Shown: piece by piece, positions 45,101-56,600 of the stretch | Position numbering within the stretch: position 1 is the stretch's first letter | Layout of the letters: every line of letters starts with the position of its first letter | Assembly (NCBI GenBank): GCA_003116995.1 | Contig: BDSL01000026.1 | Location: 806,001 to 870,000 of the forward strand | From: Yamagishiella unicocca | Lineage: Eukaryota > Chlorophyta > Chlorophyceae > Chlamydomonadales > Volvocaceae | Length of the DNA: 64,000 nucleotides | Direction: 5' to 3' | Translations under genes and position numbers: made by a program | The notes under the pieces: generated by a model | What the model saw: the letters and a program-made list of their open reading frames with translations, nothing else | Databases searched by the model: none | What the model was told of the DNA's origin: nothing

Positions 45101-47611
45101 AGAAGGCCCCGGCCTGCTCCTCGCGCACCCAGGACGGCTTGGGCGGCGGTGAGGCCGAGTCGGGCACCGGCTTGCCCAGGAAGAACGACCACTGCGCCTC
45201 GGGGAACAGCGAGGGCTGCAGGTGGCGCGTCATGTGCATGCCGAAGGTGAGGCGGTCGGCGTTGAAGAGCGAGCGGCTGACGTAGGCGAACACCAGCTCC
45301 AGCAGCGACTCCGCCAGCAGCGCGATGCGCGCGGTGACGTCCCCGCCCGGGGGGGTGTCGCGCAGGAGGGCCTTGCGGAAGAGGCCCAGGAAGACGTTCA
45401 GGCTGAAGGTGTACATCTGGTTGAGGGCCTGGGCGCATGGGAGTGGGGGGAGGAAGGGTCGGGTTGGACCGGGGGGGACATTCATCGGAGGTGGCAGAAG
45501 GTATACCGGCGGCACACCGGCGGCACACCCGCAGCCCGCAGGTATCGCGAAGCAGCATGGGCAGGTGGCTCCAGCAGCATGCGGCGCACGGGCACTGCCA
45601 CGTCAGGGTCTGTGGGCCCCCCTCTGTCCCCCCTCCTCCACCCCGCTCCTAGCCCACGGGTTTGCTTCACAGGGTTCATACCCTCCCGCCCGCGGCCCCC
45701 ACCTGCAGGTCCGACAGCAGGAAGTACATGACCGACCCGCGGGCCGCTATGGGGCGGTAGACCTCCCGCTGCTGGTCCAGGCTGCCCTGCAGCGACTTGG
45801 ACTCCGTGAGCGCCTTCTCCACGGTGGCGGAGCGGGTCTTGGTCTCGTTCAGCTTGTCCAGCAGGTCCTTGTTCTCCAGGATGTTGCCGGTGCTGGTGGC
45901 CAGGGTCTGAAGCAGGTTGCGCTCGAGGTCCGCCAGGGCAACCTAGGGGGGCAGGGGCGGGGAAGGGGCGGGGTGGCAGGGCGGGGGGTAGGGGGATGCG
46001 TGAATGCGGAGGGCAGGAAGGACGGAGCCAGAGCGGCAGCAGCCCAGCACTGCCCGCGGCCCTCCCCCGGGCCCTCCCTACAACCTCCAACCCCACATGG
46101 CACTGGCGCCAGCTGACCCCCTCCCCCCCTCCCCAGCCTCCCCCCCTCTCCCCTCCAGATGACCCCCTTCTCCCCCTGCCCACCTTGCACTCGTCCTCCT
46201 GGCGCAGCAGGGTGCTCTTCTGCTCCTCCAGCTCCGGCCGCTCCTTCTGCAGCGTCAGACCCAGCAGCTGACCCTCCAGACCCGACCGGGTGACGGTGAA
46301 GTTGGTCACGGCCAGCAGCGAGCGGGCGTCGGGCGGCAGGTAGGGGTCCGGGTTGCGGGTCACCAGGAACAGCCGGAACGTGTCGTTGTAGTCGGTGGCC
46401 TTGTCACCGACCTGCCGAAGACAGGGGTCGCGACGAGGGGGTGAGGGGGTGGGGGGTGAGGGGGTGGGGGGATGAGGGGGCGAGGGGGCGAGGGGGGGAG
46501 GGGCCGTGGCTCACTCGTCTGTGTGCCATGTACTGGTGACGTCGACACGGCAGCACAGTGCGAGGTCGCTCAGCCAGCAGCACCGCGTCCCGACCAGCCC
46601 GGGAGTGCCGGTCGATACACCAACACCCCCAACACCACCCGACACCGCAGCACCCACACAGCTGCCCCCCCCGGCGCCCACCTGCACCACGAACCGCGGC
46701 CCCTGCCTGTCCAGGTCCTTGCGCAGCAGCGGGTACAGGATGGGCTCCACCTTGTCCACCTCCGCCACCACCAGCGTCTTGCCGAAGCGCACCGCCAGCT
46801 CGAGCGTGGTGGTGAAGCGCTGGTCGGCCATGGTGGTCACCTGGGTGCCCGGGAGTGAGGGGGGGGAGGAGGGGGTCTATGGCCGCTGGTGGGGCAAGCA
46901 GGCAGGCTATAATAATCAATAACCGGTTCTTTTCTGTACCCCCCCCCCCGACCGCTCACGTCGATGTTAGCGCCCGTGACGCGCAGGTGCGCATTGAGCC
47001 ACTCCGAGGCCTGAGTGGAGGGGTCGATGATGAGCGGCGAGCGCGAGGTGGAGTTCAGGATGACCACCGCGTTCTGCGCGGACAGCCCGTCGGCGGGCAG
47101 CCCCTCCGCCTTCCACTTGAGCATCTCGGACTCGGAGCTCAGGAAGCGGCACACGTCGAACTCGCCCACACTCAGGTAGCTGGTCCAGTCCTGAGAAGGG
47201 GGCCCGGGGGGAAGAGCGGGGCGGGGCGGGTGGGGGGGGGAGGGAGGGAACCAGTGAACACGACGTAGGAGGGAGAGGGAAGCAAGACGGCGGCGGCGGC
47301 GAGGGGGGGGCGGCAGGTGGTGCAGCAGGCGGCATGCGGCATGCAGGGACAGCGTGAAACTGGGCCAGCCAACCAAGGGGGCCGAGCTACTGTAGACCGA
47401 GACCGTGGTCTAAGAAGCCGTGCTTCTAAGAAGCCGTGGTCTAAGAAGCCGTGGTCCACAGTTGCCGGGCTCCTCTCGCCCGAGTGCCCCCGCCTACCTT
47501 GATCACCCTGCCGCGGTGCTCCTCGGGGTGCGCCGGCAGGTAGGTGATGAAGGCGGCGGCCATCAGCGAGGAGAGGGGCAGCTCCTTGAGCTGCTCGCCC
47601 AGGGTGCCGAC
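42143..47611 (-). other. DHC1b: DHC1b AAA5-AAA6 and C-terminal domain
   Basis: Exons 47498-47611, 46960-47190, 46682-46840, 46184-46411, 45703-45942, 44734-45428, 44239-44473, 43778-43942 and 42143-43462. AAA5 includes [15 protein letters not shown]. The strut-like helix follows in [19 protein letters not shown]6 includes the [20 protein letters not shown] block. The last exon, 1320 bases long, holds the whole C-terminal domain and ends [13 protein letters not shown]. It is by far the longest exon of the gene. Confidence 0.9.
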
Positions 47612-50600
47612 CTGGGGGGTGGGGGGGTGAGGCGGCGAGGTGGGGGTGAGGCGGCGAGGTGGGGGTGGGGCGGGGTGTCCAGTTGGGGGATGCGAGGTGG
47701 ACACAGAGACACGTCTCTTTCCGCCCACGAAACGAATGGAGCCAGGCGCCTGTGCCCAAGCGGCCAGTGCTACCAGCGCCTTCCCCACCGTGGATTCGCG
47801 TATTATAATTTACCCCCCCGGCCTCCCCCCCCCTCTCACCTGCAGCTCCCAGCGAACCTTCTCTCCGCGCAGTCCGTCCAGCAGCTGCCTGGCTGACGTC
47901 AGAGTGGCCTCCGCCTTCTCCACCTTCATCTTGAGGCTCTCAGCCTCGCTGGTCTTCTTGCTGAAGTCGTTCTTCAGCTTGGACACCTGCGGGCGGGCGG
48001 GGGGGGGGTTCATGGAGGAAAGGAGGTCGGCGGTCGGCGACCTAGACCGAGCAGGAATCTATCCTAGGGCAGCTTCGTGGCGGTGGCATCGAAGCCGGCA
48101 ACTCCCCACTCCCAGCTCGCCCAGGTACCCCTCCTGGAGCCCCCCCTTCCAGCCACCCCTCCAGCTCCCTCCTCCTGACCTCCCTCCTACGCCGTCACGG
48201 CCCCCCCGGCCCCTCCCCCCCGACCCAGTTCTCCAGCATGCATCTCAAATCGTCTGTTCCACACGGTGTTTTCTGGCATCCACGGCCCCCCCACCCCCTC
48301 CCCCCCCGGCCTCCTCACCGCCGCGTCCAGCTGCTCCAGCTCCTCCTCGTACAGCTTGATGAGCCTCTGGCTCTCCTCCAGACTGGCCTGCAGGCGGTGC
48401 AGCTCCGCCTCCAGCGGCGACACGCGCTGCAGCACCCGGCTGAACTCCAGGTTGGCCTTGAACCACTGAGCCATGGGCGCAGCGGCCACACTCACGCGGC
48501 GAATGACGGCGTCCTCGAACGAGTGGCCCTTGGCGGCAAGGAGCTTGTCAGCCTGGGGGGGGGAGGAGGGGAGGGGAGGGGAGGGAGGGAGGGGAGAAGA
48601 CCCAGTTAGGAGACGGGCGGAGGGAGGGGAGGAAGGGGCGGTGAGGGGGAAGGAGGGAGGCGCGGAAACCAGAGTGCCGGCGCCGCAGGCAGGTTGAATG
48701 GGTCAAACGACGGTGGGCTAAAAGGGGGAAGCAGGGGGGGAGAGGCCTCCATGCCGTTCTCCATCCCGCTGCATGTGGCGGCGTGTGACCTCACGGCGGT
48801 GCTGCACCCCCCCCCCGGGTGTTCATCGCATCCACGGGTCTTCCTCGTAAACCCCCATCCCCCAGGGCCCCCCGGCGGCGCCCGCCCACCTTTGCGCGGA
48901 TCTCCGGCGTGATCTTGTGCGCGTCGTAGTTGATGATGTCGTCCTTGACGCTACCCTTGCCCAGGAAGGTCTTCATGTTGTTCCAGCTGGTGTCCTGCTG
49001 GCCCAGCACCAGCAGCACGCCCTCCAGCACGTCGCGGATGGCGTCCGGCGGCATCTTGAGCGACCGGATCTCGGCGATGTTGTCCTTCTTGATGTTGCCC
49101 ACGGCCTTGCGCGCGTTGTCGATGAGGGGCTGCACCTCGGACAGCTCCTCCTCCACCTGGAGGGGGTGGTGGGGCAGGGTGGAGGGGTCGGGTGGAGGGG
49201 TGGGGTGGGGTGGTGGGGCATAAAAACCGGTTACACGACATGGGGAACTGGGGGTGGGGTGGGTGGCGGGGCGAGCGAGCGAGTGGCGTGTGTTTCCGTC
49301 CCGGTGGAAGGGGGCAGGCCCGGGGGTGCTCCTCCCATGCGGGAGGGGCCCCCTGCTGCTGCTGCTGCTGGCGGGCGCACCTTGATACGCCGCTCCTTCA
49401 TCTCGACCTCCTCGATAGCGGTGCGCTTCTTCAGCACCTCGACCTCCTTGCGCCGGTCGGCAGCCTGGCGGGAGGGGCGGGAGGGGCGGGAGGGGCGGGA
49501 GGGGCGGGAGGGGCGGGAGGGGCGGGAGGGGCGGGAGGGGCGGGGTTATGAGAGGAAAGCCGGGGGAGGGGGAGGGGGTGGTGTGAGACCGATGGAGGGG
49601 GAGGGGGAGGGGGGTGAGCCCAGGAGCGGGAGTAGGACGTCAGCACAGGTCTCGTGGGGCGGGGTGGAGGGCAGCCGGCGGAGGCTGCACCCGGGACTTG
49701 ACGTGAAGGCAGGGGAGGGGAGGGGCGGGGACGCGAGGTGAGGGGAGGTTACGTGCCGTGCCCCACCTTGAGCATGGAGTTCTGGATGTGCACCAGCGCC
49801 TCATCCGCCTCCGCCTGCTTGGCCTTTAGCACCACCCGCTGCTTCTCGGCCTCCACGCTGAGGGTGTCCACTGTCACGGCAGCCTCGGCCAGCTTGCCCA
49901 GGCCGCCCTTGAGGAAGTTCTGCTGCTCCAGCACCTAGGAGGGTGGGAGGGGGAGGGGGTCGAAGGCAGGGCCGCCGCGGGAGTCAAGAGGCAGTGGAGG
50001 CAGTGGAGGCAGTGGAGGCAGTGGAGGCAGTGGAGGCAGTGGAGGCAGTGGAGGCAGTGGAGGCAGATCGCTCGCAACAGACGGCGGCCGTGGGTTGGTC
50101 TGTGTTAGTTGGGTGATTCTGCCCCTTCTTCCCCCCCTCCCACCTGCGTGCGCTTGCGGGTGTAGATCTGTCCGTACAGCGCCACCAGCGCCAGGTACTC
50201 GCGGGTGGTGTTGCTGCCGCTGTTGGTCTGTCGGCCCGGGACAGCGCAGGGCAGGGCGTGCGGGAGGCGAGCCAGCCAGCCAGCCAGTCAGTCAGTCAGT
50301 CGGACAGGGCAAGACGCTGGCAGCCCACTGCGGGACCCTAAGCCCCTAAACCCCACAGCCCTCCCTGCCCAGCCCAGCCGTCAGAAGCACTTGCCGAGCA
50401 ACCACAAAGGTTCCAACCAGCCGTGCCGACCGCCCATCCCCGCTTTCCTCTCTTCCCCCCTGCTGCCCCCCTCCCTGCCCCGCAGTCGCTCACATGCATG
50501 TGCACCAGGTGCCCGATCAGCTTGTCCGCCCCCAGCTTGGTCAGCTCAGGGCTGGAGGCCACCAGCTCGTTCAGCCGCGCGCCTGCAGCAGCAGCAGCAG

Positions 50601-53600
50601 CAGGGAGGGACCCGGGGCGGAAAGGGGAAAAGGGGGAAGGGGGAGGGACATTAAGACGGCGCTGGCGCTATGGCGTTACCTCATGGCTGAGGCGGGCAGG
50701 TCGCGAGTTGCCCTGGCGGCGGTGGAGGTCATGTTGTCAATGGTCCGTAAACCCAATTAGCGCAGCGCAGCAGCGTTACGGGGCGGGCCCTCCACCTAGT
50801 CGAGCCACCACCACAACGCACCCCGCACGCCCCACCGCCCCGCCCCCACCCCGCCCCGACCCCACCCCGCCCCCACCCCACCTGCGATCTGCTGCAGCCC
50901 CTTGAGGCTCCAGCCCTCGATCCACTGCACGCTGCAGCGCGTGAACAGCGCGGGGTTGGCCTCGCAGCGCGCCCGGAACTGGTCGTTGGTGGGGTCCATG
51001 GAGACGGCGATGTGCAGGTTGCGGCGCACGCGGTAGGAGAAGAAGGCGTACGAGTTGGAGGGGCCGGTGTAGAGGGGGTCCTCGTCGCGGGCCTTATCCA
51101 GGGGGGCCAGCTCCTGAGGGGAGGCAGCAGCGGACGGGGGGCGGGGGTGAAAGGGGGAGGAGGGGTTGTGGCAAGACGAGCTGGCAACATGACAAAGAAG
51201 CCGTGTGTGTGTCCGTGTGTGTGTGGGGGGGGGTTGTTGTCCCACCTTGGCCAGCTCCTCCGGCGTGAACAGCCCCGGCACCTCCCCTCCCGACAGCAGG
51301 CTGTTGACCAGCTCCAGGAAGGCCGCGGACACGAGCTGGTGGTCCTCCAGGAACAGCATCACGGGCTTGGCCTCCACGCCGGCGCGGCGGAGCACCTCCT
51401 TCAGGTCGTTGCGGAAGGACTTGAGGTCGTACGTCCTGCGAGGGGGGGGAGGGGGGAGGAGTGGCAGATCAGGGAGTGGTAGGGTAAGGCAGATCAGGGA
51501 GTGGAGGCAGCAGCGATTGCAGGTCCCATCACAATGTCACGATTGGCCGCCGGATTGCCGCCAGACCCTATGCGTCCGCACAGACCCCCCCTACTGCTAC
51601 CGCTACCGCGACCGCTGCACCAGCGCCCGCCCTCCCCTCGCACTCACTTTGTCATCTTGGGCGTGAAGAAGTCCATGTTGTGCATGTACGCCAGCAGCAG
51701 CATCAGCGACCGCCGCCCCACGCCCGAGTTACCGCACAGCAGGATGGAGCCGCCCTCCTGGCTCAGCACCCGGTCGTATCTCGCCACCCGCTCCAGCACC
51801 TCGGGGAACAGCAGCATGTGGAGCTCCTTGTGCTCGCGCTCGTAGCCCTTGAGCTTCTCCGCCACCAGCTCCGCGAACGTGTCCGCCTCCCAGCGCAGCA
51901 TCTTGATCTTGGTCAGGTCGCCGCTGATGCGCTCCTCCGCGGACGCCCCCAGCGTGCTGGCGTACCAGGCGGTGGTCTCGGGCTTGTAGTTGAGCATGGA
52001 CTGCAGCGTGGCTGACAGCAACGAGCTGAACTGCTCCTGGTGGTCGCCCACAAGGCGGTCGCGGAAGACGCGGTTGCCCTCGTGGTGGATGGCCTGGAGG
52101 GGGGGGCATGAAAACCGTTTTCGCGACAGGGGAGAGGGTTTCGAGGAAGATCCGTGGACAGGGGAGGGGGTTGAGGGAGGAGGACGGGCACGAGGGCGTT
52201 GAGGGCAGCGGCGGCGCAGTCGGCGGCGGCGGAGGTCTAGGTAGGACACAACACAGCTCGAGGCCGCAGACCCCCTCCTGTTGGTACCCCGGCCCTTCTC
52301 CCACTCCGCACCGAGCCGTCCGCGAACCGCCTCCCTTGGTTTGTCGGCCGTGGATTCGCGGATGTACCGTAGAACCCCTCCCTCCACTTGTAGCACGCCG
52401 CGCGCGTCCAGGTGTTCGAAGGCTATGCACCCATTAAATTTCCCAGTTGCGTTACCGGTTCCTTTACGTGACCCCCCCCTCCCTCCCCTCGCCCCACCTG
52501 CAGCAGCGTGAGCCCCCCCTCCAGGCTGTAGCGCTGCAGCCCCGCCATCCAGTCGGTCAGGTCACGGGCGTTGAACTCGTAGTGCGGGTAGTCGTTGGGC
52601 GTGAAGCGCTCGCGCACCGCGCTGTACACCTCCAGCATGGCCTTGGACATGGCGGGCGGCGCGACACTGCTGGCGGTCTTGAAGCTGGACAGAACCTGCG
52701 GGCCGGGGGGGGAAGGACACCCGACCGGGAAGTGTGTGGGTCGGTGGCTGGGTGAGGTGAAGGTGCGCATCGTGACGAGCGACAGCAGCGTACGCCCCGC
52801 CGCGTCCTCCCTGACCTCACAAGCCCTTACCCCCTTTACCCCCCCCCCCTGCCCTCTCCGCGCCCTCCCCCAGCCCCCTCCCCGCCCACTCACCCTCTGC
52901 GCCATGTTGGTGTAGATGGTGGCCAGGTTCTCCTTGTCCGGGTAGCCCAGGGTCATGATGCGGACCAACGCGGTAAAGCGGGTGGACAGCGCGTGGCGAC
53001 CCACGGAGCCGGGGGGGGTCATGCTGCCCACGATCTGCACCCGCTCCACGCGGATGAAGTCCAGGTTCTCGTCGTAGTAGCCGTGGTGCGCGATGAGCTG
53101 CTGCAGGAAGGAGATGAGCTGGCAGGTGTTGTACTTGTCGGGGCGGGGCAGGTTGAGGTCCTTGAGGTAGAGGATGACGCGCGTGTTGTCGGGCGGCCGC
53201 AGCGCCTTGCCGTTGGTGGTGGTGACGGGCTTGCCGCACACCTGGACCAGCTTCTGGACCACGTTGGTGGCGCTGGTCTGGGCGCTGCAGTTGACCACGG
53301 CGACCTGCAGGGGGGGGTTCGAGGAGGACCCGTGCAGGGTGGGGAGGGGGAGGGCGGGGAGATTCGGTTGTACGACATTGGGGTGAGGGCGGGCTGGGCT
53401 GGAGCTGGCAGGGAGAGCGGGCTGGGCTGGAGCTGGCAGGGAGGTCCAGGTGGTCGAAGGGAGGGGAAGTCCGCATGCAAGGGTGAGTCGCCGACCCTTG
53501 CCCGCACAGCCCCGACCCGCATCTTTGTGAAAGCCCTTCTTCCTTTCCAATGACCTCCTCCTCGCCCGGTGGCTGCTGCCTGCTGGCCCCCCCCTGGCTG

Positions 53601-56600
53601 TCACGGGTTTTCCTTGCACCCCCCCCCCCCTGCTGCTGCCTGCTGGCCCCCCCCCTTTGGCTGTCACGGGCTCTCCTCAACCCCCCCTGCTGCTGCTGCC
53701 TGCGCACCTGGACTCCGATGATGCGCTTGAAGCAGTACTCGAGCAGCGTGCCCTTGCCGCAGCCCTCGGGGCCCACCACCAGGAAGGGGTCGCGGTTCCG
53801 GAGCCACGGCGCCAGCATCAGCAGGTTCTGAGTCACCTCGGCTGCGGGCGGGGCAGCGGACGCGGTGGGAGGATCAGGCGGGGGGCGCGGACCAGGAACC
53901 GGATGAGGGCCCCGATGAGGGCCCCGATGGAAACCCGGGGAAGGAGTGCCACGGGCCGATGACCTGCGCCATCTCCCTCCGTGCCGCAACCCGCCGTCGT
54001 CACAACCGCCGCCGCCAGCTCCCGCCACCCCTCCCCCCTCCCCTCCACTCACGGGTGACCACCAGGCCGCCCTCCGCCTCGTCCATGGCGCGCTCTCGCA
54101 GCTCGTCTCCCAGCAGCGCCAGCGGGTCGCCGTCCACACCCACATCCATGATGCCGCCCTCGCCGGACATGCTGCGCAGGGAAACACGTTTGAAGGGGGG
54201 CCGGGGGTGGGGGGGATGGCAGGTTGTGTGGTGGTGGAGGTGGTGGTGGTTGGTGCAGCAGGATCACCCAGCCGGCCAGTAAGACCCCGGACCCGGGCGC
54301 AGTCCCCAGCACCGTCAGCCGCTCCAGAGCTCCCCGTCATCACGCCGTCATGTCTGCTGTGCGGACTGAGGGGCCCAAGGCGGCTGGACGCGGCGGCCCC
54401 GTCAGGCGCCGCCAGGCGAGTGACTCACTCGCCCTCGCCCCCCTTCATCCACCTCACCCCCCCACCCAGCCACCCCCCCACCCCACCCCACCCACCGAGC
54501 CATGTCGGTGTAGAACTGGCTGCGGACCTCGGGGTTCATGTTGGAGCCCAGTCCGCGACACAGGCCCGCCATGAACTCCACCTTGGACCCGGGTCCCAGC
54601 TTCAGGTGGCTCAGCGCGCTGTCCAGGATGCCGCCCTTGGTGGTCTCCACGACGCGAGGGTGGGTCAGACCCCATTGGAAGGCCTGGCAGGGGGCCCGGG
54701 GGGGGGGGCCGCGAGGGAGGGGGAGGGGGAGGGTCGGAGGCGGAAATAGAACCGGAACCGGAAAGGCGCGGTCGACGGTGACGGGGTGACGGGATGGCGG
54801 GGGCGGTGTGAGACGCAGGCCTGGGGACTGAGCCGTGGGCCACGCCGGCGGTCCGCGGAGGAGGAGGCCCCACCCGTATCCCCTGGCGCTCGACCCCAGC
54901 AGCAGCCCCCCGGCCTGCGACCCCCGCTAGGCTCCCTCGCAGCGATTCATCCCTGGCTGCGCACCTTATCAAAGTAGTCTCCGAACCAGGTGGTCATCTG
55001 GGCCGAGGTGTCACCCTCCCCTGCGTTCAGCTTGAGCCAGCGCTGGATCATGCGCTCCACCTCCATGGCCTCGTCGCTCATGAAGAGCATGCCTGGGGGC
55101 GGGGGGGGGGCCGGGGGGGTGGAGGTGGCGAGGGCAAGGGGGGGTGGAGGCGACCTCAGCGACTGCAATACATCAGGGTGGGGGCAGTGGACTCAGCAGT
55201 GCGTACATGGTGATGACGATGATGGCGATGGTGATGATGATGGGACCCGCAGGTGGTGACTCAATGCCGGTCACCTCCCCCCCCCGTCGAGTTACCGGTT
55301 CTTTTCTGTTCTTTCCCCCCTCCTGCGCCCTGCACCTCCCCCCGCCCAACCACGTACCGCATCGCGACACGGTGGCGGGCGAGGCGAACTCCAGGGAGTG
55401 GCACTCGAAGATGAAGTTGACGTTGTTGGCGAACTGGATGCGCTCGCCGTTGGGCATGGTGAGCAGGCGGTTGTCGTCCAGCACCGAGTTGAGCGACTCG
55501 ATCCACTCGGGATCCACGTCGCCGTCGCAGATGATCCAGCTGCGCTGCTCCAGCGGCTCCTTCACCACCTGCGCCGCGGAGGGAGGGGGGGTCCAGGAAG
55601 GGGGGTTACAAGTTAAAAACCAGGAAGGGGGGGTCCAGGAAGGGGGGGGGTGAGAGGACACCCGTGGATTGGCACTGAAAAGTCAACACACCGAAGGGGG
55701 CAAGAAGAGGTGCTAGCTCGAGTGGCGTGCGCGTCTGGCCCTTGTGCACGGCCCCCCGAGTCCCAGCGCTCTATCATGCGATCACAAAGTCGGTGTCCGA
55801 CGACCATGCGCCAACTATCCTGTGCTCCTGTCCCGTCGCGTAAACGGTTTTCCTACATTCCCGCCACTCCGGCCTCCGGCAGCCCGCCCCCGCCCCGTCT
55901 TTCCGTCCCTTTCCGCCGCACCTTGCGCGCCGCCGCCGTGAGCACTCCGTCGCTCCACTCGCGCGTGTCCATGTTCATGGATCCCAGCAGCTGCTGCCGC
56001 GGCATGGCCTTGGGGTTCATCTTGTACACGATGGGCTTGCGGCCCAGGCGCTCGTACGCCTTCTCCAGCAGCTCCCACAGCGTGCTCTTGCCGCTGCCCG
56101 AGGGCCCCACGATGATCACACCGATACGCTGCTCGCAAGCCAGGTGCAGCTGCGGGGGGGGGAGGGGGGGTGAATTCCGGTGACACGAAAAACGACAAGA
56201 GGGGGGGTGTTGAGGGAGGGAGGGAGGGAGGGAGGAGGGGACGGTGGTGGGGATTAGGAGCAGCAGGTGGTGCGGGAGCGCGGTAAGGGAGGCTCTACGT
56301 GCCTTCAACCCACGGCCTCCACCCCGGGAAGCAACACGTGAACTGGAAGGCAACCGCGGGGTTGCCTCCGACGAGGTGTCAGGGAGGGGGCCCGGGGCTG
56401 ACGAGGGGATGACGGGCTGGAGGCGGAGGCGGCATTCCGGTGGGGTTGTGAGGAAGACCTGTGGATGCGGTTAGAACAGACATTCCGGGGGGGAGCTGTG
56501 CCGCGGCGGAAGCGGCAGAGGCGGCGGCGCAGGCGGCGGCGAGCTGCTTCCCGGCGGCCGCAACCCCTCCTCCCTGCCGCACTCACCTGCAGCATGCGGT

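Larger units (their letters stand above)
47840..49934 (-). other. DHC1b: DHC1b stalk and microtubule-binding domain
   Basis: Exons 49767-49934 and 49381-49464 encode the outgoing coiled coil ([39 protein letters not shown]). Exon 48890-49156 encodes the microtubule-binding head ([28 protein letters not shown]). Exons 48319-48552 and 47840-47986 encode the returning coiled coil ([39 protein letters not shown]). Confidence 0.9.
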
